Source: Bradyrhizobium sp. CCBAU 53421 (GTDB lineage Bacteria; Pseudomonadota; Alphaproteobacteria; Rhizobiales; Xanthobacteraceae). From it: 64,000 bases of DNA. The notes under the pieces were generated by a model. That model was given only the letters and a program-made list of their open reading frames with translations, was not told where the DNA came from and searched no databases. Positions 1 through 8,860 of the stretch are shown here, in pieces; the first letter of the stretch is position 1, and each line of letters opens with the position of its first letter. The stretch lies in NCBI RefSeq assembly GCF_015291625.1, contig NZ_CP030047.1, positions 8,364,501-8,428,500 of the forward strand, given 5' to 3'. The position numbers and the translations under genes are program-made.

Positions 1-250
1 GATCCGACGTCGCGAGCAGATTGCTGATCGCGAGGATCCCGGTCAGCGGCGTCCGAACCTCATGGGCAAAGGCGGCAAGCGCGGTTTCGACCATGCCGGG
101 AGCAGCCTTCGGGGCAGCCCGCTTGCGGCCCGACTTGGCCGCCATCTTGACCGCGCGTGGCTTGGCAGTCCGCGTTTTGGCAGCGCGCGCCTTCGGCGGC
201 ATCCTTTTGGATGGCCGCTTGCTGCGCCGTACGCGCGATTTTGACGCCAT
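1..250 (-). CDS. Histidine kinase, N-terminal fragment (gene continues beyond the left edge)
   Basis: Reading leftwards from the ATG at 248-250, the first 83 codons encode a basic tail followed by the start of a HisKA dimerisation/phosphoacceptor domain. The H-box AFAHEVRTPLTG is visible at residues 60-71, with the likely phosphorylated histidine at residue 63. The tail (residues 1-50) is rich in Lys, Arg, Ala and Pro and looks histone-H1-like, which is unusual before a HisKA domain. No membrane segment precedes the H-box, so a cytoplasmic kinase is likely. The ATPase domain and any receiver domain lie outside the window. Internal Met codons at residues 17, 36 and 53 could also start translation. 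Confidence 0.75.
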   Translation of the reverse strand, partial: MASKSRVRRSKRPSKRMPPKARAAKTRTAKPRAVKMAAKSGRKRAAPKAAPGMVETALAAFAHEVRTPLTGILAISNLLATSD

Positions 251-384
251 GGCCTCAGTAATCCCCGCCCCTGCCAACAACATGGCATGCCAGGCGTGCC
301 GGAGTCACTGCGCCGTTTGCGGCGCGCCACAGCTGAGCCCCGTGATGGTAACCACCCTGTTTCGCGACCAAATGCGGCCAGGAT

Positions 385-1254
385 CTATGGCAAGCCGACC
401 AGGCGGCGGATATCGGCCGGGCTGGCGCCCTCTGCCCGCAGTTCGCGCAGCCCCGTCGCCTGGGTCGATTTCGACAGCTTTTGGCCGACGGCGTCCCGGA
501 TCAGCGCATGGTGCCGGTAGACCGGCACGGGCAGGCCAAGCAGTTCCTGCAACAGCCGGTGCACGCTGGTCGACCAGAACAGGTCAACGCCCCTGACCAC
601 ATCGGTGACGCCTTGCAGGGCGTCGTCGATCACGACCGAGAGATGGTAACTGGTTGGGGTCTCCTTGCGCGCCAGGATCACATCGCCCCAGGCCTCAGGC
701 CGCGCCGCCACCTCTCCGCTCTCACCGGCCGGACCCTCGCCCGCTTCCCGCCAGCGCAGGCCGTCGGCGCGGGCGCATGCTGCGGCCATGTCGAGCCGCA
801 GCGCGAACGGCGCGCCCTGCCCGATCAGCCGGTCGCGCTCCCCGGATGGGAGCGATTTGGCCGTTCCCGGATAGAGCGGCGCGCCATCGGGGTCGCGCGG
901 CCACACTCCGCCGGCTTCGCGCTCCGCGACCAGCCGCGCGATATCGGCGCGGCTTTCGAAGCTCGGATAGACCAACCGCTCGGCCGTCAGGCGGTCGATC
1001 GCGGCGCCATAGGCGGAAAAATGCTCCGACTGCCGCCGCACCGGAGTCTCCCAGGCGATGCCGAGCCAGGCCAGATCTTCATAGATCGCCTGCTCGAATT
1101 CGACCCGGCAACGCGTCGCGTCGATGTCCTCGATCCGCAGCAGGAAGCGTCCGCCCGCGGCGCGCGCGAGGTCGTGGTTGAGCAGCGCCGAATAGGCATG
1201 GCCGAGATGAAGGTAGCCATTCGGACTCGGTGCAAAACGGAAAACGGGTGGCAT
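385..1254 (-). CDS. gluQ: Glutamyl-Q tRNA(Asp) synthetase
   Basis: 289 residues. Members of this family activate glutamate and attach it to the queuosine base of tRNA-Asp. The class I synthetase signature FAPSPNGYLHLGHA (HIGH-type) is at residues 7-20, the glutamate-binding RIEDIDATR follows near residue 40, and the KMSKS-type loop KLSKS is near 259-263. The protein ends soon after that loop, so the anticodon-binding domain of true GluRS is absent, as expected for GluQ. The cysteine zinc-site pattern seen in some GluQ proteins is not evident. It stands alone, 134 bases from the divergent histidine kinase start. The family call is firm; substrate specificity is inferred from the family. Confidence 0.93.
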   Translation of the reverse strand: MPPVFRFAPSPNGYLHLGHAYSALLNHDLARAAGGRFLLRIEDIDATRCRVEFEQAIYEDLAWLGIAWETPVRRQSEHFSAYGAAIDRLTAERLVYPSFESRADIARLVAEREAGGVWPRDPDGAPLYPGTAKSLPSGERDRLIGQGAPFALRLDMAAACARADGLRWREAGEGPAGESGEVAARPEAWGDVILARKETPTSYHLSVVIDDALQGVTDVVRGVDLFWSTSVHRLLQELLGLPVPVYRHHALIRDAVGQKLSKSTQATGLRELRAEGASPADIRRLVGLP

Positions 1255-1303
1255 GGCGTTCGATCGCGCGTCATTGCCGGGCCGGGCCCGGCGATCCTGG
1301 TTT

Positions 1304-1376
1304 GGGCATGATCTTCGCGCGAACGCCTTAAGTTGGTCGCGCGGGAAAACCGATTTCCAATTTTCCGGACCATGCG
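1304..1376. repeat. Extragenic palindromic repeat, Bradyrhizobium type
   Basis: In the gap between gluQ and the glycosylase gene. It begins GGGCATGATC and ends GGACCATGC, with GAAAACCGATTTCC inside. I recognise the pattern from intergenic Bradyrhizobium DNA. The rest of the 1255-1520 gap shows nothing else I can support. Confidence 0.5.
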
Positions 1377-1520
1377 GCTAGACAAGACTCTGTTACGATA
1401 GGAGATGGATGCGCGGGTCCCGGCTACGCCAAGGCTTCGCCGAGGCCCTCGCATCCAGGCCCGCCGGAGCTTTAGCAGGGGCGGCAAGCCCGCGCATGAC
1501 TAGCCAATGCAGATCCCGCA

Positions 1521-2174
1521 ATGCTGATCCATCTCGAAACCCAGGCCGACCTCGACGAGGCCATCCACAGACTGGTCGACCAGGATCGACGGCTGCGCCC
1601 GATCCTCGAACTGACCGGCATGCCGGCCATCCGGCAGCGCGAGCCGGGGTTTGCGGGTCTTGCCGCGATCATCTGCGGGCAGCAGCTGTCGACCGCGAGT
1701 GCTGCCGCGATCTGGGGCCGCGTCAGCAAGGCATTCGATCCGTTCCACCACGATGTGATCCGCAAGGCGCGCGCCGACCGGCTCGGCCGGCTCGGGCTCT
1801 CCGCGGCCAAGATCAAGACGCTGAAGCACATCGCGCGCGAGCTCGCCGAGGAGCGGCTGAACCTCGACGTGCTCGCCAACGAAGAGGCCGATGCCGCGCA
1901 CAACACGCTGACCGCGCTGCCCGGGATCGGCCCGTGGACCGCCGACGTCTATCTCCTGTTCTGCCTCGGCCATGGCGATGCGTGGCCGGCGGGCGACCTC
2001 GCCGTCCAGGAGGCGGTCAAGGTCGGGCTGGGGCTGAAGGAGCGCCCGACGCCGAGGCAGATGGCACCGCTTGCCGAGCCGTGGCGCCCGATGCGCGGCG
2101 CGGCCGCGCATCTGTGGTGGGCCTATTATCGCGTGCTCAGGAATCGCGAAGGCGTGATCGCCGGCGCAAAGTAG
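1521..2174 (+). CDS. DNA-3-methyladenine glycosylase II family protein (HhH-GPD)
   Basis: 217 residues, AlkA/HhH-GPD superfamily; members remove alkylated bases by cutting the N-glycosidic bond, starting base-excision repair. The helix-hairpin-helix LPGIGPWTADVY is near residue 133 and is followed by the glycine/proline-rich loop and the catalytic aspartate (D159) in GDLAVQEAV. IICGQQLSTASA near residue 50 is the substrate-pocket helix typical of the family. The length fits a short AlkA without the E. coli N-terminal domain. The ATG at 1521 is used; its ribosome binding site is weak. It appears monocistronic. Confidence 0.88.
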   Translation: MLIHLETQADLDEAIHRLVDQDRRLRPILELTGMPAIRQREPGFAGLAAIICGQQLSTASAAAIWGRVSKAFDPFHHDVIRKARADRLGRLGLSAAKIKTLKHIARELAEERLNLDVLANEEADAAHNTLTALPGIGPWTADVYLLFCLGHGDAWPAGDLAVQEAVKVGLGLKERPTPRQMAPLAEPWRPMRGAAAHLWWAYYRVLRNREGVIAGAK

Positions 2175-2284
2175 GGTACGAAAAAACACTTGCCGTGTGA
2201 TCGCGCGATATATCATGAGTAGACCAATACTTTTTCAATTTGCCGGCCTCGCGCATTGACGACGCCCAGCACATCCTTCCCGCA

Positions 2285-2290
2285 AGGAGG
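2285..2290 (+). promoter_or_regulatory. Strong Shine-Dalgarno AGGAGG that decides the GH17 start
   Basis: AAGGAGG sits six bases before an in-frame CTG at 2297, with no ATG, GTG or TTG at that spacing. The only upstream in-frame start codon is TTG 2240, which has no comparable site. This favours a rare CTG start. Confidence 0.5.
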
Positions 2291-2296
2291 ACGGAC

Positions 2297-3910
2297 CTGG
2301 TTTCGCTTCGCACCCCGCTGACGCTTCTCCTGATATCCCTGGGGGCCATCGCCGCGGCGTGGTGGTGGCTGGGCATCCCGGTCGGCTTGCCGCGCGCACC
2401 GATCGATCCAAACGATAAAGTTCAGTGCATCTCCTACGCCCCGTTCCGCAACAATCAGACATCGCTTGCTCCCGCGACGCAGGTCACGCCGGAACAGATC
2501 GCGGAAGACCTCGCGCAACTTGCGAAGATATCGCACTGCATCCGCACCTACGCGACCGATCTCGGTCTCGACCAGATTCCCGGGCTCGCAGCCAAGGCGG
2601 GGCTGAAAGTCATTCAGGGCATATTCCTCGATCGGGACCGAAAGAAGAATGCGACACAGGTCGAAACGGCGATACGCCTCGCCAAGCAATATCCGGACAC
2701 GATCATTGCACTCGTGGTCGGCAACGAGGTGCTGCTGCGCAAGGAAATGTCGCCGTCCGACCTTGCCGCAATGATCCGCTCGATCAAGGCACAGGTCAGC
2801 GTCCCCGTCACCTATGCCGACGTCTGGGAGTTCTGGCTGAGCAATCGCGAACTTTCCGACGCCGTCGACTTCATCACGATTCACATCCTGCCATACTGGG
2901 AGAATATCCCGATCCCCGCGGAACGTGCCGCCGCTCACGCCGACGAGATGCGCCGGCAGATCGCGGCGGTCTTTCCCGGCAAGGAAATCTTTATCGGAGA
3001 AGTAGGTTGGCCGAGCGAAGGGCGCATGCGCGAATCCGCGCTGCCGTCGCGCGTCAATCAGGCGCGGGTGGTCTCGGAAGTGCTCGACCTTGCCCGGCGC
3101 GAGCATTTCCGCGTCAACCTGTTCGAGGCGTACGATGAAGGATGGAAGCGGGAGATCGAGGGCACGGTCGGCGGATCCTGGGGCCTGTTCGATTCAGAAG
3201 AGCGCACGCTGAAATATCCGGCTGGGGTGCCGATCAGCAATTTTCCGTTCTGGAAACTGCAGATGGGCAGCGGAATGGCGCTAGCGATCCTGGTGTTCGG
3301 CGCGGCATGGCTGACCTTGCGCCGCAAGCCGAGGGAGCCAAAGGAAGCAAGGCTCGTGTCATGGCTTGCGGTCGCGCTCTCTGCGACCACAGCCGGAATC
3401 CTGTTCGGGATCGCTGCGCAACGACTGGTCTATGAAAGTTACGGAACCGAAGGCTGGCTTGTGTGGGGCTCGCTCCTGGCGGCGGCAACGGCGTCGCCCG
3501 TGTTCGGCGCCAATGCCCTGGTGTCGGGTCGCGCACCGCCAAGCTTTGCCGAATTGCTGGGCCCGAAGGGCTACCACACTGAATCGATGCTGGTGACGAT
3601 GCACGGATTGGCCTTGATGGTCACCGCCGTGATCGGCACGGCGACGGCACTCGGCCTGATCTTCGACCCGCGCTTCATCGATTTTCCGTTCGCGCCCCTC
3701 ACGATGGCGGCAGTGCCTTTTGCAGCCATGACGCTGCTCAATCCTCCGGGGAAGGGAAACCGCCCTCTGGCGGAATCGATGTTTGCCGGCATTTTCCTTG
3801 CAGCGGCAATCTACACAGGGCTCAACGAAGGGCCGGAGAACTGGCAGGCGCTGTGGACTTGCGCTGCCTTCATGTTGCTCGCGGCAACGCTATGGCGGGC
3901 CCGCGCCTGA
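2297..3910 (+). CDS. Glycoside hydrolase family 17 protein with C-terminal membrane domain
   Basis: 537 residues from the CTG at 2297 (556 if TTG 2240 is used). An N-terminal hydrophobic anchor (about residues 8-26) is followed by a GH17 TIM barrel. The two family glutamates are visible: VVGNEV (E144, acid/base) and IGEVGWPSEG (E235, nucleophile). GH17 enzymes hydrolyse or rearrange beta-1,3-glucans. After residue ~325 come several hydrophobic segments, so the catalytic domain is membrane-tethered, probably facing the periplasm. Rhizobial proteins of this type are often annotated as beta-(1,6)-glucan synthases, so a role in making or remodelling periplasmic cyclic beta-glucans is likely but inferred. 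No ndvB/ndvC glycosyltransferase is adjacent. Confidence 0.83.
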   Translation: MVSLRTPLTLLLISLGAIAAAWWWLGIPVGLPRAPIDPNDKVQCISYAPFRNNQTSLAPATQVTPEQIAEDLAQLAKISHCIRTYATDLGLDQIPGLAAKAGLKVIQGIFLDRDRKKNATQVETAIRLAKQYPDTIIALVVGNEVLLRKEMSPSDLAAMIRSIKAQVSVPVTYADVWEFWLSNRELSDAVDFITIHILPYWENIPIPAERAAAHADEMRRQIAAVFPGKEIFIGEVGWPSEGRMRESALPSRVNQARVVSEVLDLARREHFRVNLFEAYDEGWKREIEGTVGGSWGLFDSEERTLKYPAGVPISNFPFWKLQMGSGMALAILVFGAAWLTLRRKPREPKEARLVSWLAVALSATTAGILFGIAAQRLVYESYGTEGWLVWGSLLAAATASPVFGANALVSGRAPPSFAELLGPKGYHTESMLVTMHGLALMVTAVIGTATALGLIFDPRFIDFPFAPLTMAAVPFAAMTLLNPPGKGNRPLAESMFAGIFLAAAIYTGLNEGPENWQALWTCAAFMLLAATLWRARA

Positions 3911-3927
3911 AAACTTCTTGGTTCGGC

Positions 3928-3971
3928 GCGTTTTCTTCACGCGAACCGGTGTCCGCTTCGCTTGAAAACGC
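3928..3971. repeat. Extragenic inverted repeat between convergent genes
   Basis: Arms GCGTTTTC (3928-3935) and GAAAACGC (3964-3971) flank 28 bases containing ACGCGAACCGG. It lies between the convergent ends of the GH17 and LysR genes and may act as a bidirectional terminator. The sequence type is one I associate with Bradyrhizobium intergenic regions. Confidence 0.55.
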
Positions 3972-3979
3972 TCTGGTTT

Positions 3980-4867
3980 CTATCCGCGCAGCCTGATGCG
4001 GTCCTCGCGCGCGCAATCGGTGACGAAGCCGATGACGGCGCGCACCGAGGGAAGCTCGACCAGGTCGGGATGGGCGAGCAGCCAGAGATCGGAGAGGCTC
4101 GACAGCTTTTGCGGAGCGACCCGCACCAGATCGGGATAGTCGGCCCCGACCAGACAGGACAGTGCGCAAATCCCGAGCCCGGCCCGCGCCGCCGCCAGCA
4201 TGTCGCCCTGCGAGGAGCAGCGCATCACCAGCGTGCCTTGCCGCGTGATGAAATCGCTCCACCGCGCGAGGCGCACATTCGAGGCCTGGTCGGCAAACCC
4301 GATCACGCTGTGCCCCCGCCACTCGTCCGGCCGCTCCGGCAGCTTGCGCCCGGCCGCATAACCGCGTGACGCATAGAAGCCGGCGCCGAGCCGTCCGATC
4401 CTGCGCCCGATCAGGTTCTCGTCCCCGGCATCGACCGGCCGCAGCACCACGTCGGCCTCGCGCCGCCGCACGCTCGCCGGAAACGGGTGGGTGATGATCT
4501 CGAGCTGGATGTTGGCGTGATCGCGCAGGAACGGTCCGAGCCGCGGCATCAGCCAATGCGCCGCCAGCGTCGCGCCGATCGACAGCTTCACGACGCCGCG
4601 GGCCTGCTCGCCGGTGGCGGACGCGGCCGCCTCTGCGCGCAAGGCGGCCGCCGCCATCACCTCGGTGTGCTCGCGGAATTTGCGGCCGTGCGACGTCAGC
4701 GACAGGCCGTCGTTGGAACGGGCGAACAGGCGGGTCCCGAGCTGCTTCTCGAGCGCCGCGACGTTGCGGCCGACGGTCGGATGGCTGATGCGCAGCCGCC
4801 GCGCCGCGCCGGCGAAGCTGCGCGTCTCCGCGACCGCGACGAACGTCTTGCAAAGCTCCCAGTCCAT
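3980..4867 (-). CDS. LysR-family transcriptional regulator
   Basis: 295 residues. The winged HTH occupies residues 1-60 (WELCKTFVAVAETRSFAGAA, then ISHPTVGRNVAALEKQLG), followed by a LysR substrate-binding domain. The ATG at 4867 is chosen because LysR proteins begin a few residues before the HTH; a TTG at 4912 would add 15 unconserved residues. It is divergent from the nitronate monooxygenase gene, and a perfect 14-bp palindrome lies between them, so it probably controls that cluster and itself. The inducer cannot be predicted. Confidence 0.9.
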   Translation of the reverse strand: MDWELCKTFVAVAETRSFAGAARRLRISHPTVGRNVAALEKQLGTRLFARSNDGLSLTSHGRKFREHTEVMAAAALRAEAAASATGEQARGVVKLSIGATLAAHWLMPRLGPFLRDHANIQLEIITHPFPASVRRREADVVLRPVDAGDENLIGRRIGRLGAGFYASRGYAAGRKLPERPDEWRGHSVIGFADQASNVRLARWSDFITRQGTLVMRCSSQGDMLAAARAGLGICALSCLVGADYPDLVRVAPQKLSSLSDLWLLAHPDLVELPSVRAVIGFVTDCAREDRIRLRG

Positions 4868-4906
4868 GCCGCCCGCCTGTGCCTGTTCATTTTTGGCAAA
4901 TTGGCT

Positions 4907-4920
4907 GTTCAATATTGAAC
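4907..4920. promoter_or_regulatory. Perfect palindrome GTTCAATATTGAAC, candidate LysR operator
   Basis: A perfect 14-bp dyad, 39 bases before the chosen LysR start and 121 bases before the nitronate monooxygenase start. LysR regulators commonly bind AT-rich interrupted dyads in such divergent gaps. The binding itself is inferred. Confidence 0.55.
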
Positions 4921-5041
4921 GTCATAACGCAGCCGTCCAGCCCTATATTGCCGCGCCAAGGGAGCCGACGCTCCAGCCATCACAACAAATCGCGATCCGC
5001 CCCGGCACCCGGCCGGGCGGTACGCATGGAGGATCCGAACA

Positions 5042-6013
5042 ATGTCGCTGCCCGCTTCGCTCGCCAACAGGCTTGACCTGCCGGTCGTCGGCTCCCCGCT
5101 GTTCATCGTCTCGGGGCCGGAGCTCGTGATCGCGCAGTGCAAGGCGGGCATCGTCGGCTCATTCCCGGCGCTCAACGCCCGCCCGGTCGAGAAGCTCGAC
5201 GAGTGGCTGACGCGGATCGAGAACGAGCTCGGCGAGTACCAGGCGCTGCATCCGGAGAAGAAGGTCGCGCCCTACGCGGTCAACCAGATCTGCCACGCCT
5301 CCAACGACCGCCTGATGCACGACATGGAAACCTGCGTGAAGCACAAGGTGCCGATCATCATCACCTCGCTGCGCCCGCCGTCCGAGATCGTCGAGGCCGC
5401 GCATTCCTACGGCGGCGTCGTGTTCCACGACGTCATCAACGTGAAGCACGCCCGCAAGGCCGCCGAGCAGGGCGTCGACGGATTGATACTGGTCTGCGCC
5501 GGCGCGGGCGGCCACGCCGGCACGCTGTCGCCGTTCGCGCTGGTGCGCGAGGTCAAGCAGTGGTTCAAGGGCACAATCCTGCTGTCGGGCGCGATCTCCG
5601 ACGGCTGGAGCATCGCGTCCGCACTCGCGCTCGGCGCCGACCTCGCTTATGTAGGCACGCGCTTCATCGCGACCGAGGAAGCCAATGCCGACATCAGGTA
5701 CAAGCAGGCGCTGACCGAATACGCCGCGCACGACATCGTCTATTCGAACCTGTTCACGGGCGTGCACGGCAACTATCTCGGACCGTCGATCGCAGCGGCG
5801 GGCCTCGATCCGGCCAACCTGCCCGTCGCCGACAAGTCGAAGATGAATTTCGGCTCCGGCGGCAACACCAAGGCCAAGGCCTGGCGCGACATCTGGGGCT
5901 CGGGCCAGGGCATCGGCCAGATCACCGACGCCCCGCCGGTCGCCGAGCTGGTGGCGCGGCTGAAAGCGGAGTTTAATGAGGCCCGCAACGATTTCGTCCG
6001 TGCCAGCGCCTGA
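5042..6013 (+). CDS. Nitronate monooxygenase family protein
   Basis: 323 residues, FMN-dependent TIM barrel of the nitronate monooxygenase/2-nitropropane dioxygenase family, which oxidises alkyl nitronates or propionate-3-nitronate to aldehyde and nitrite. Visible marks are PLFIVSGPELVIAQCKAG near the N-terminus, CAGAGGHAGT with the family histidine (H158), and the FMN-phosphate segment GADLAYVGTRFIAT near residues 198-211. A GGAGG ribosome site precedes ATG 5042. It is the first of five genes in the same direction and divergent from the LysR gene. The real substrate is unknown; many family members are annotated on homology only. Confidence 0.87.
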   Translation: MSLPASLANRLDLPVVGSPLFIVSGPELVIAQCKAGIVGSFPALNARPVEKLDEWLTRIENELGEYQALHPEKKVAPYAVNQICHASNDRLMHDMETCVKHKVPIIITSLRPPSEIVEAAHSYGGVVFHDVINVKHARKAAEQGVDGLILVCAGAGGHAGTLSPFALVREVKQWFKGTILLSGAISDGWSIASALALGADLAYVGTRFIATEEANADIRYKQALTEYAAHDIVYSNLFTGVHGNYLGPSIAAAGLDPANLPVADKSKMNFGSGGNTKAKAWRDIWGSGQGIGQITDAPPVAELVARLKAEFNEARNDFVRASA

Positions 6014-6040
6014 CTTGGACGCCGCCTGGAGAAGTGCAGC

Positions 6041-7558
6041 ATGATCATCAGCGGCGACAGACAGATCAGCTACAGCGATATTCACGCCCGCATTGCGCGG
6101 GCCGCAACTGGCTTCCGCGCGCTTGGCGTTCAGGGCGGCAAGCCGGTCGGCATGATGCTGCGCAACGATTTCGCGCTGTTCGAGGTGGTCGCAGCCTCGG
6201 CCGCGCTCGGCAGCCCGGTGGTGCCGATCAACTGGCATCTGAAGGCCGACGAGGTCGCCTACATCCTGTCCGACAGTGGCGCCAACACGCTGGTCTGCCA
6301 CGCCGACCTGCTGCCGCAGATCCGCGACGGGTTGCCGCCGGCGATCAAGCTCCTGGTGGTGACGACGCCGCCGGAGATCGCCGCGGCCTATGGCGTGGCG
6401 CCGGAGAACACGCGGGTGCCCGACGGCATGACCGATTGGGACATCTGGCGTGACACGCATCAACCGCTGACCGACGCCCCGATCGGGGCAGCGCCAATGT
6501 TCTATACATCGGGCACCACCGGCTTGCCGAAGGGCGTCCAGCGCAAGCCGCTGCCGCTCGCGCAGCAGGCCGCCGCCGCGCGCATCAGCACCATTACCTT
6601 CGGCATCAGGCCGGACGACGGCCAGGTGATCCTGATGAACGGGCCGATGTACCATTCGGCCCCGCACTCCTATGGGATGTTCGCGTTCCGCAACGGCTGC
6701 ACCGTCGTGCTGGAGCCGCGCTTCGATCCCGAGGACCTGCTGCAACTCACCGAACGCCACCGCGTCACCCACATGCACATGGTGCCGACCATGTTCGTGC
6801 GCCTGTTGCGGCTGCCGGAGGAGGCGCGGCGCCGCTACGACCTGTCCTCGCTACGCTTCATCGTGCATGGCGCGGCGCCCTGCCCGGTCGAGGTCAAGCG
6901 CGCGATGATCGAGTGGTGGGGATTGGTGATCAACGAATATCTCGGCGCCACCGAGACCGGCATCCCGGTCTGGCATACGGCGGCGGAAGCGCTGGCCAAG
7001 CCCGGCACCGTAGGCCGCGCCATCGAGGGCGGCATCGTCAAGGTGTTCCGGCCGGACGGCACGCCTTGCGACGTCGGCGAGCCCGGCGAGATCTTCATGC
7101 GCCAGACGTTGATATCGGATTTCGACTATCACGGTAACGCCAAGGCGCGCGCCGAGGCCGATCGCGACGGCCTCGTCAGCGTCGGCGACGTCGGCTATCT
7201 CGACGCGGACGGCTATCTGTTCCTGTGCGACCGCAAGCGCGACATGGTGATCTCGGGCGGCGTCAATATCTACCCCGCCGAAATCGAGAATACCCTGATC
7301 GGCATGGAAGGCGTCCGTGACTGCGCGGTGTTCGGCGTTCCCGACGACGAATATGGCGAGCGGCTGTTCGCCTGCGTCGAGCCGGAAGCCGGTAGCACGC
7401 TGTCGGTCGCCGCGATCCAGGAATTCCTCCGCGGCAAGCTCGCCAATTTCAAGGTGCCGAAGGACATCCGCTTCATGGATGCGCTGCCGCGCGAGGCGAC
7501 CGGCAAGATCTTCAAGCGCAAGCTGCGCGACCTCTACCGCGAAGGTCAGCTTCGCTGA
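6041..7558 (+). CDS. Acyl-CoA synthetase (AMP-forming), ANL superfamily
   Basis: 505 residues. It activates a carboxylic acid via acyl-AMP to the CoA thioester. The P-loop FYTSGTTGLPKG is at residues 154-165, the adenine-binding NEYLGATETG near residue 310, the hinge aspartate region GDVGYLDADGYLFLCDRKRDMVISGG near 385-410, and the C-terminal catalytic lysine region PREATGKIFKRKL close to the end. A GGAG site precedes ATG 6041, 27 bases after the monooxygenase gene, so the two are probably cotranscribed. It resembles medium-chain or aromatic acid ligases; the substrate is not predictable. Confidence 0.9.
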   Translation: MIISGDRQISYSDIHARIARAATGFRALGVQGGKPVGMMLRNDFALFEVVAASAALGSPVVPINWHLKADEVAYILSDSGANTLVCHADLLPQIRDGLPPAIKLLVVTTPPEIAAAYGVAPENTRVPDGMTDWDIWRDTHQPLTDAPIGAAPMFYTSGTTGLPKGVQRKPLPLAQQAAAARISTITFGIRPDDGQVILMNGPMYHSAPHSYGMFAFRNGCTVVLEPRFDPEDLLQLTERHRVTHMHMVPTMFVRLLRLPEEARRRYDLSSLRFIVHGAAPCPVEVKRAMIEWWGLVINEYLGATETGIPVWHTAAEALAKPGTVGRAIEGGIVKVFRPDGTPCDVGEPGEIFMRQTLISDFDYHGNAKARAEADRDGLVSVGDVGYLDADGYLFLCDRKRDMVISGGVNIYPAEIENTLIGMEGVRDCAVFGVPDDEYGERLFACVEPEAGSTLSVAAIQEFLRGKLANFKVPKDIRFMDALPREATGKIFKRKLRDLYREGQLR

Positions 7559-7663
7559 ACCGGGTGACGGTGAAGCCGAACGGCGTTTGAAACTTAGTTG
7601 CTGTTGCAAAAGGCCGGCGATCGACGCAACGATGCCGGCGCATCCCCAGCCCGGATCATCGCC

Positions 7664-8749
7664 ATGAACTCGACCGACTTCATCGTCATCCGCAACGACC
7701 TGCAGCAATGCAAGGTGATCGAGACGCAGCTGCCCGACGCCGCGGCCCTGCCGGCCGACGCGCTGCTGGTGAAAGTGACCCGCTTCGCCTTCACCGCCAA
7801 CAACATCACCTACGCCGTGATCGGCGAGCAGCTGAAATACTGGCAGCTGTTCCCGGCGCCCGACGGCTACGGCATCATCCCGGTGTGGGGTTTTGGCGAG
7901 GTGCTGGCGTCGAAACATCCCACGATCGCAGCCGGCGAAACGCTGTTCGGCTATTTCCCGATGGCGACCCATCTCGTGATCGAGGCGGCCGACGTCAGCA
8001 AGCGCGGTCTGCGCGATGCGGCCGCGCACCGGCAGGAGGTCTCGCCGGTCTACAATGCCTATGCCCGCGTCTCCGGCGATCCGACCTATGCCGGCCGGCA
8101 GGGCGACTTCCGCGCGCTGCTGCTGCCGCTGTTCATGCTGTCGTTCCTGGTCGATGACGCCCTCGCCGAGAATGAATTCTACGGCGCGCGCCGCGTCATC
8201 CTGTCGTCGGCCTCGAGCAAGACCGCGTTCGGGCTCGCCCACCTGCTGCACAAACGAGGTATCCGGGTGATCGGGCTGACCTCGAAGGGCAATGTCGATT
8301 TCGTCAGCTCGCTCGGCTGCTATGACGAGGTCGTCACCTATGACCAGGTCAGCGCGATCCCGGCGGCCGAGCCTGTCGCCTATGTCGACATGGCCGGCAA
8401 CAGCGCGCTGCGCGAGAGCCTGCACCGGCACTTCGGCGCGCAGATGGTCTATTCCGGCCGGGTCGGGCTCACGCATCGTGCGAGCGAGCCGGACGAGCCG
8501 ACGCTGCCCGGCGCCAAGCCGGTGTGGTTCTTCGCGCCGGACCAGATCCGCAGGCGCGCCAAGGAATGGGGGCCCGGCGGCATCGACCAGCGTTTCGGCG
8601 CCGCCTGGACCGAGCTCGTGCCGCATCTGCCCGATTGGCTCGATGTCGTCGAACGGCGCGGCCCGGCCGCGGTGCGCGAGGCCTATCTCGATACCCTGCA
8701 GGGCCGCGTTCCGCCGGATCAAGGCCTGATCCTGTCGCTGGCCGAATAG
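7664..8749 (+). CDS. DUF2855 family protein
   Basis: 361 residues matching the DUF2855 family as I recognise it, whose function is not established. The arrangement recalls quinone-oxidoreductase-like medium-chain dehydrogenases: an N-terminal domain with PVWGFGEVLASKHP near residue 72, then a nucleotide-binding-like segment (RRVILSSASSKTAFGLAHLL near residue 180) with a serine-rich stretch instead of a glycine motif. The ATG at 7664 gives the family-like N-terminus; an in-frame upstream start (7598) would add 22 unlikely residues. It sits mid-cluster between the CoA ligase and the FAD monooxygenase and may act on the same substrate. Confidence 0.78.
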   Translation: MNSTDFIVIRNDLQQCKVIETQLPDAAALPADALLVKVTRFAFTANNITYAVIGEQLKYWQLFPAPDGYGIIPVWGFGEVLASKHPTIAAGETLFGYFPMATHLVIEAADVSKRGLRDAAAHRQEVSPVYNAYARVSGDPTYAGRQGDFRALLLPLFMLSFLVDDALAENEFYGARRVILSSASSKTAFGLAHLLHKRGIRVIGLTSKGNVDFVSSLGCYDEVVTYDQVSAIPAAEPVAYVDMAGNSALRESLHRHFGAQMVYSGRVGLTHRASEPDEPTLPGAKPVWFFAPDQIRRRAKEWGPGGIDQRFGAAWTELVPHLPDWLDVVERRGPAAVREAYLDTLQGRVPPDQGLILSLAE

Positions 8750-8860
8750 GCGCTATCCCGTCACGCCCTTTCTGCGGCCTTGCCAATGGGTATAGGCTCG
8801 ACGCCAAGGGAACGCCGCCAAGAAAACCTCACCAAGGCGGCCGATGACGAGAAACGCTCA

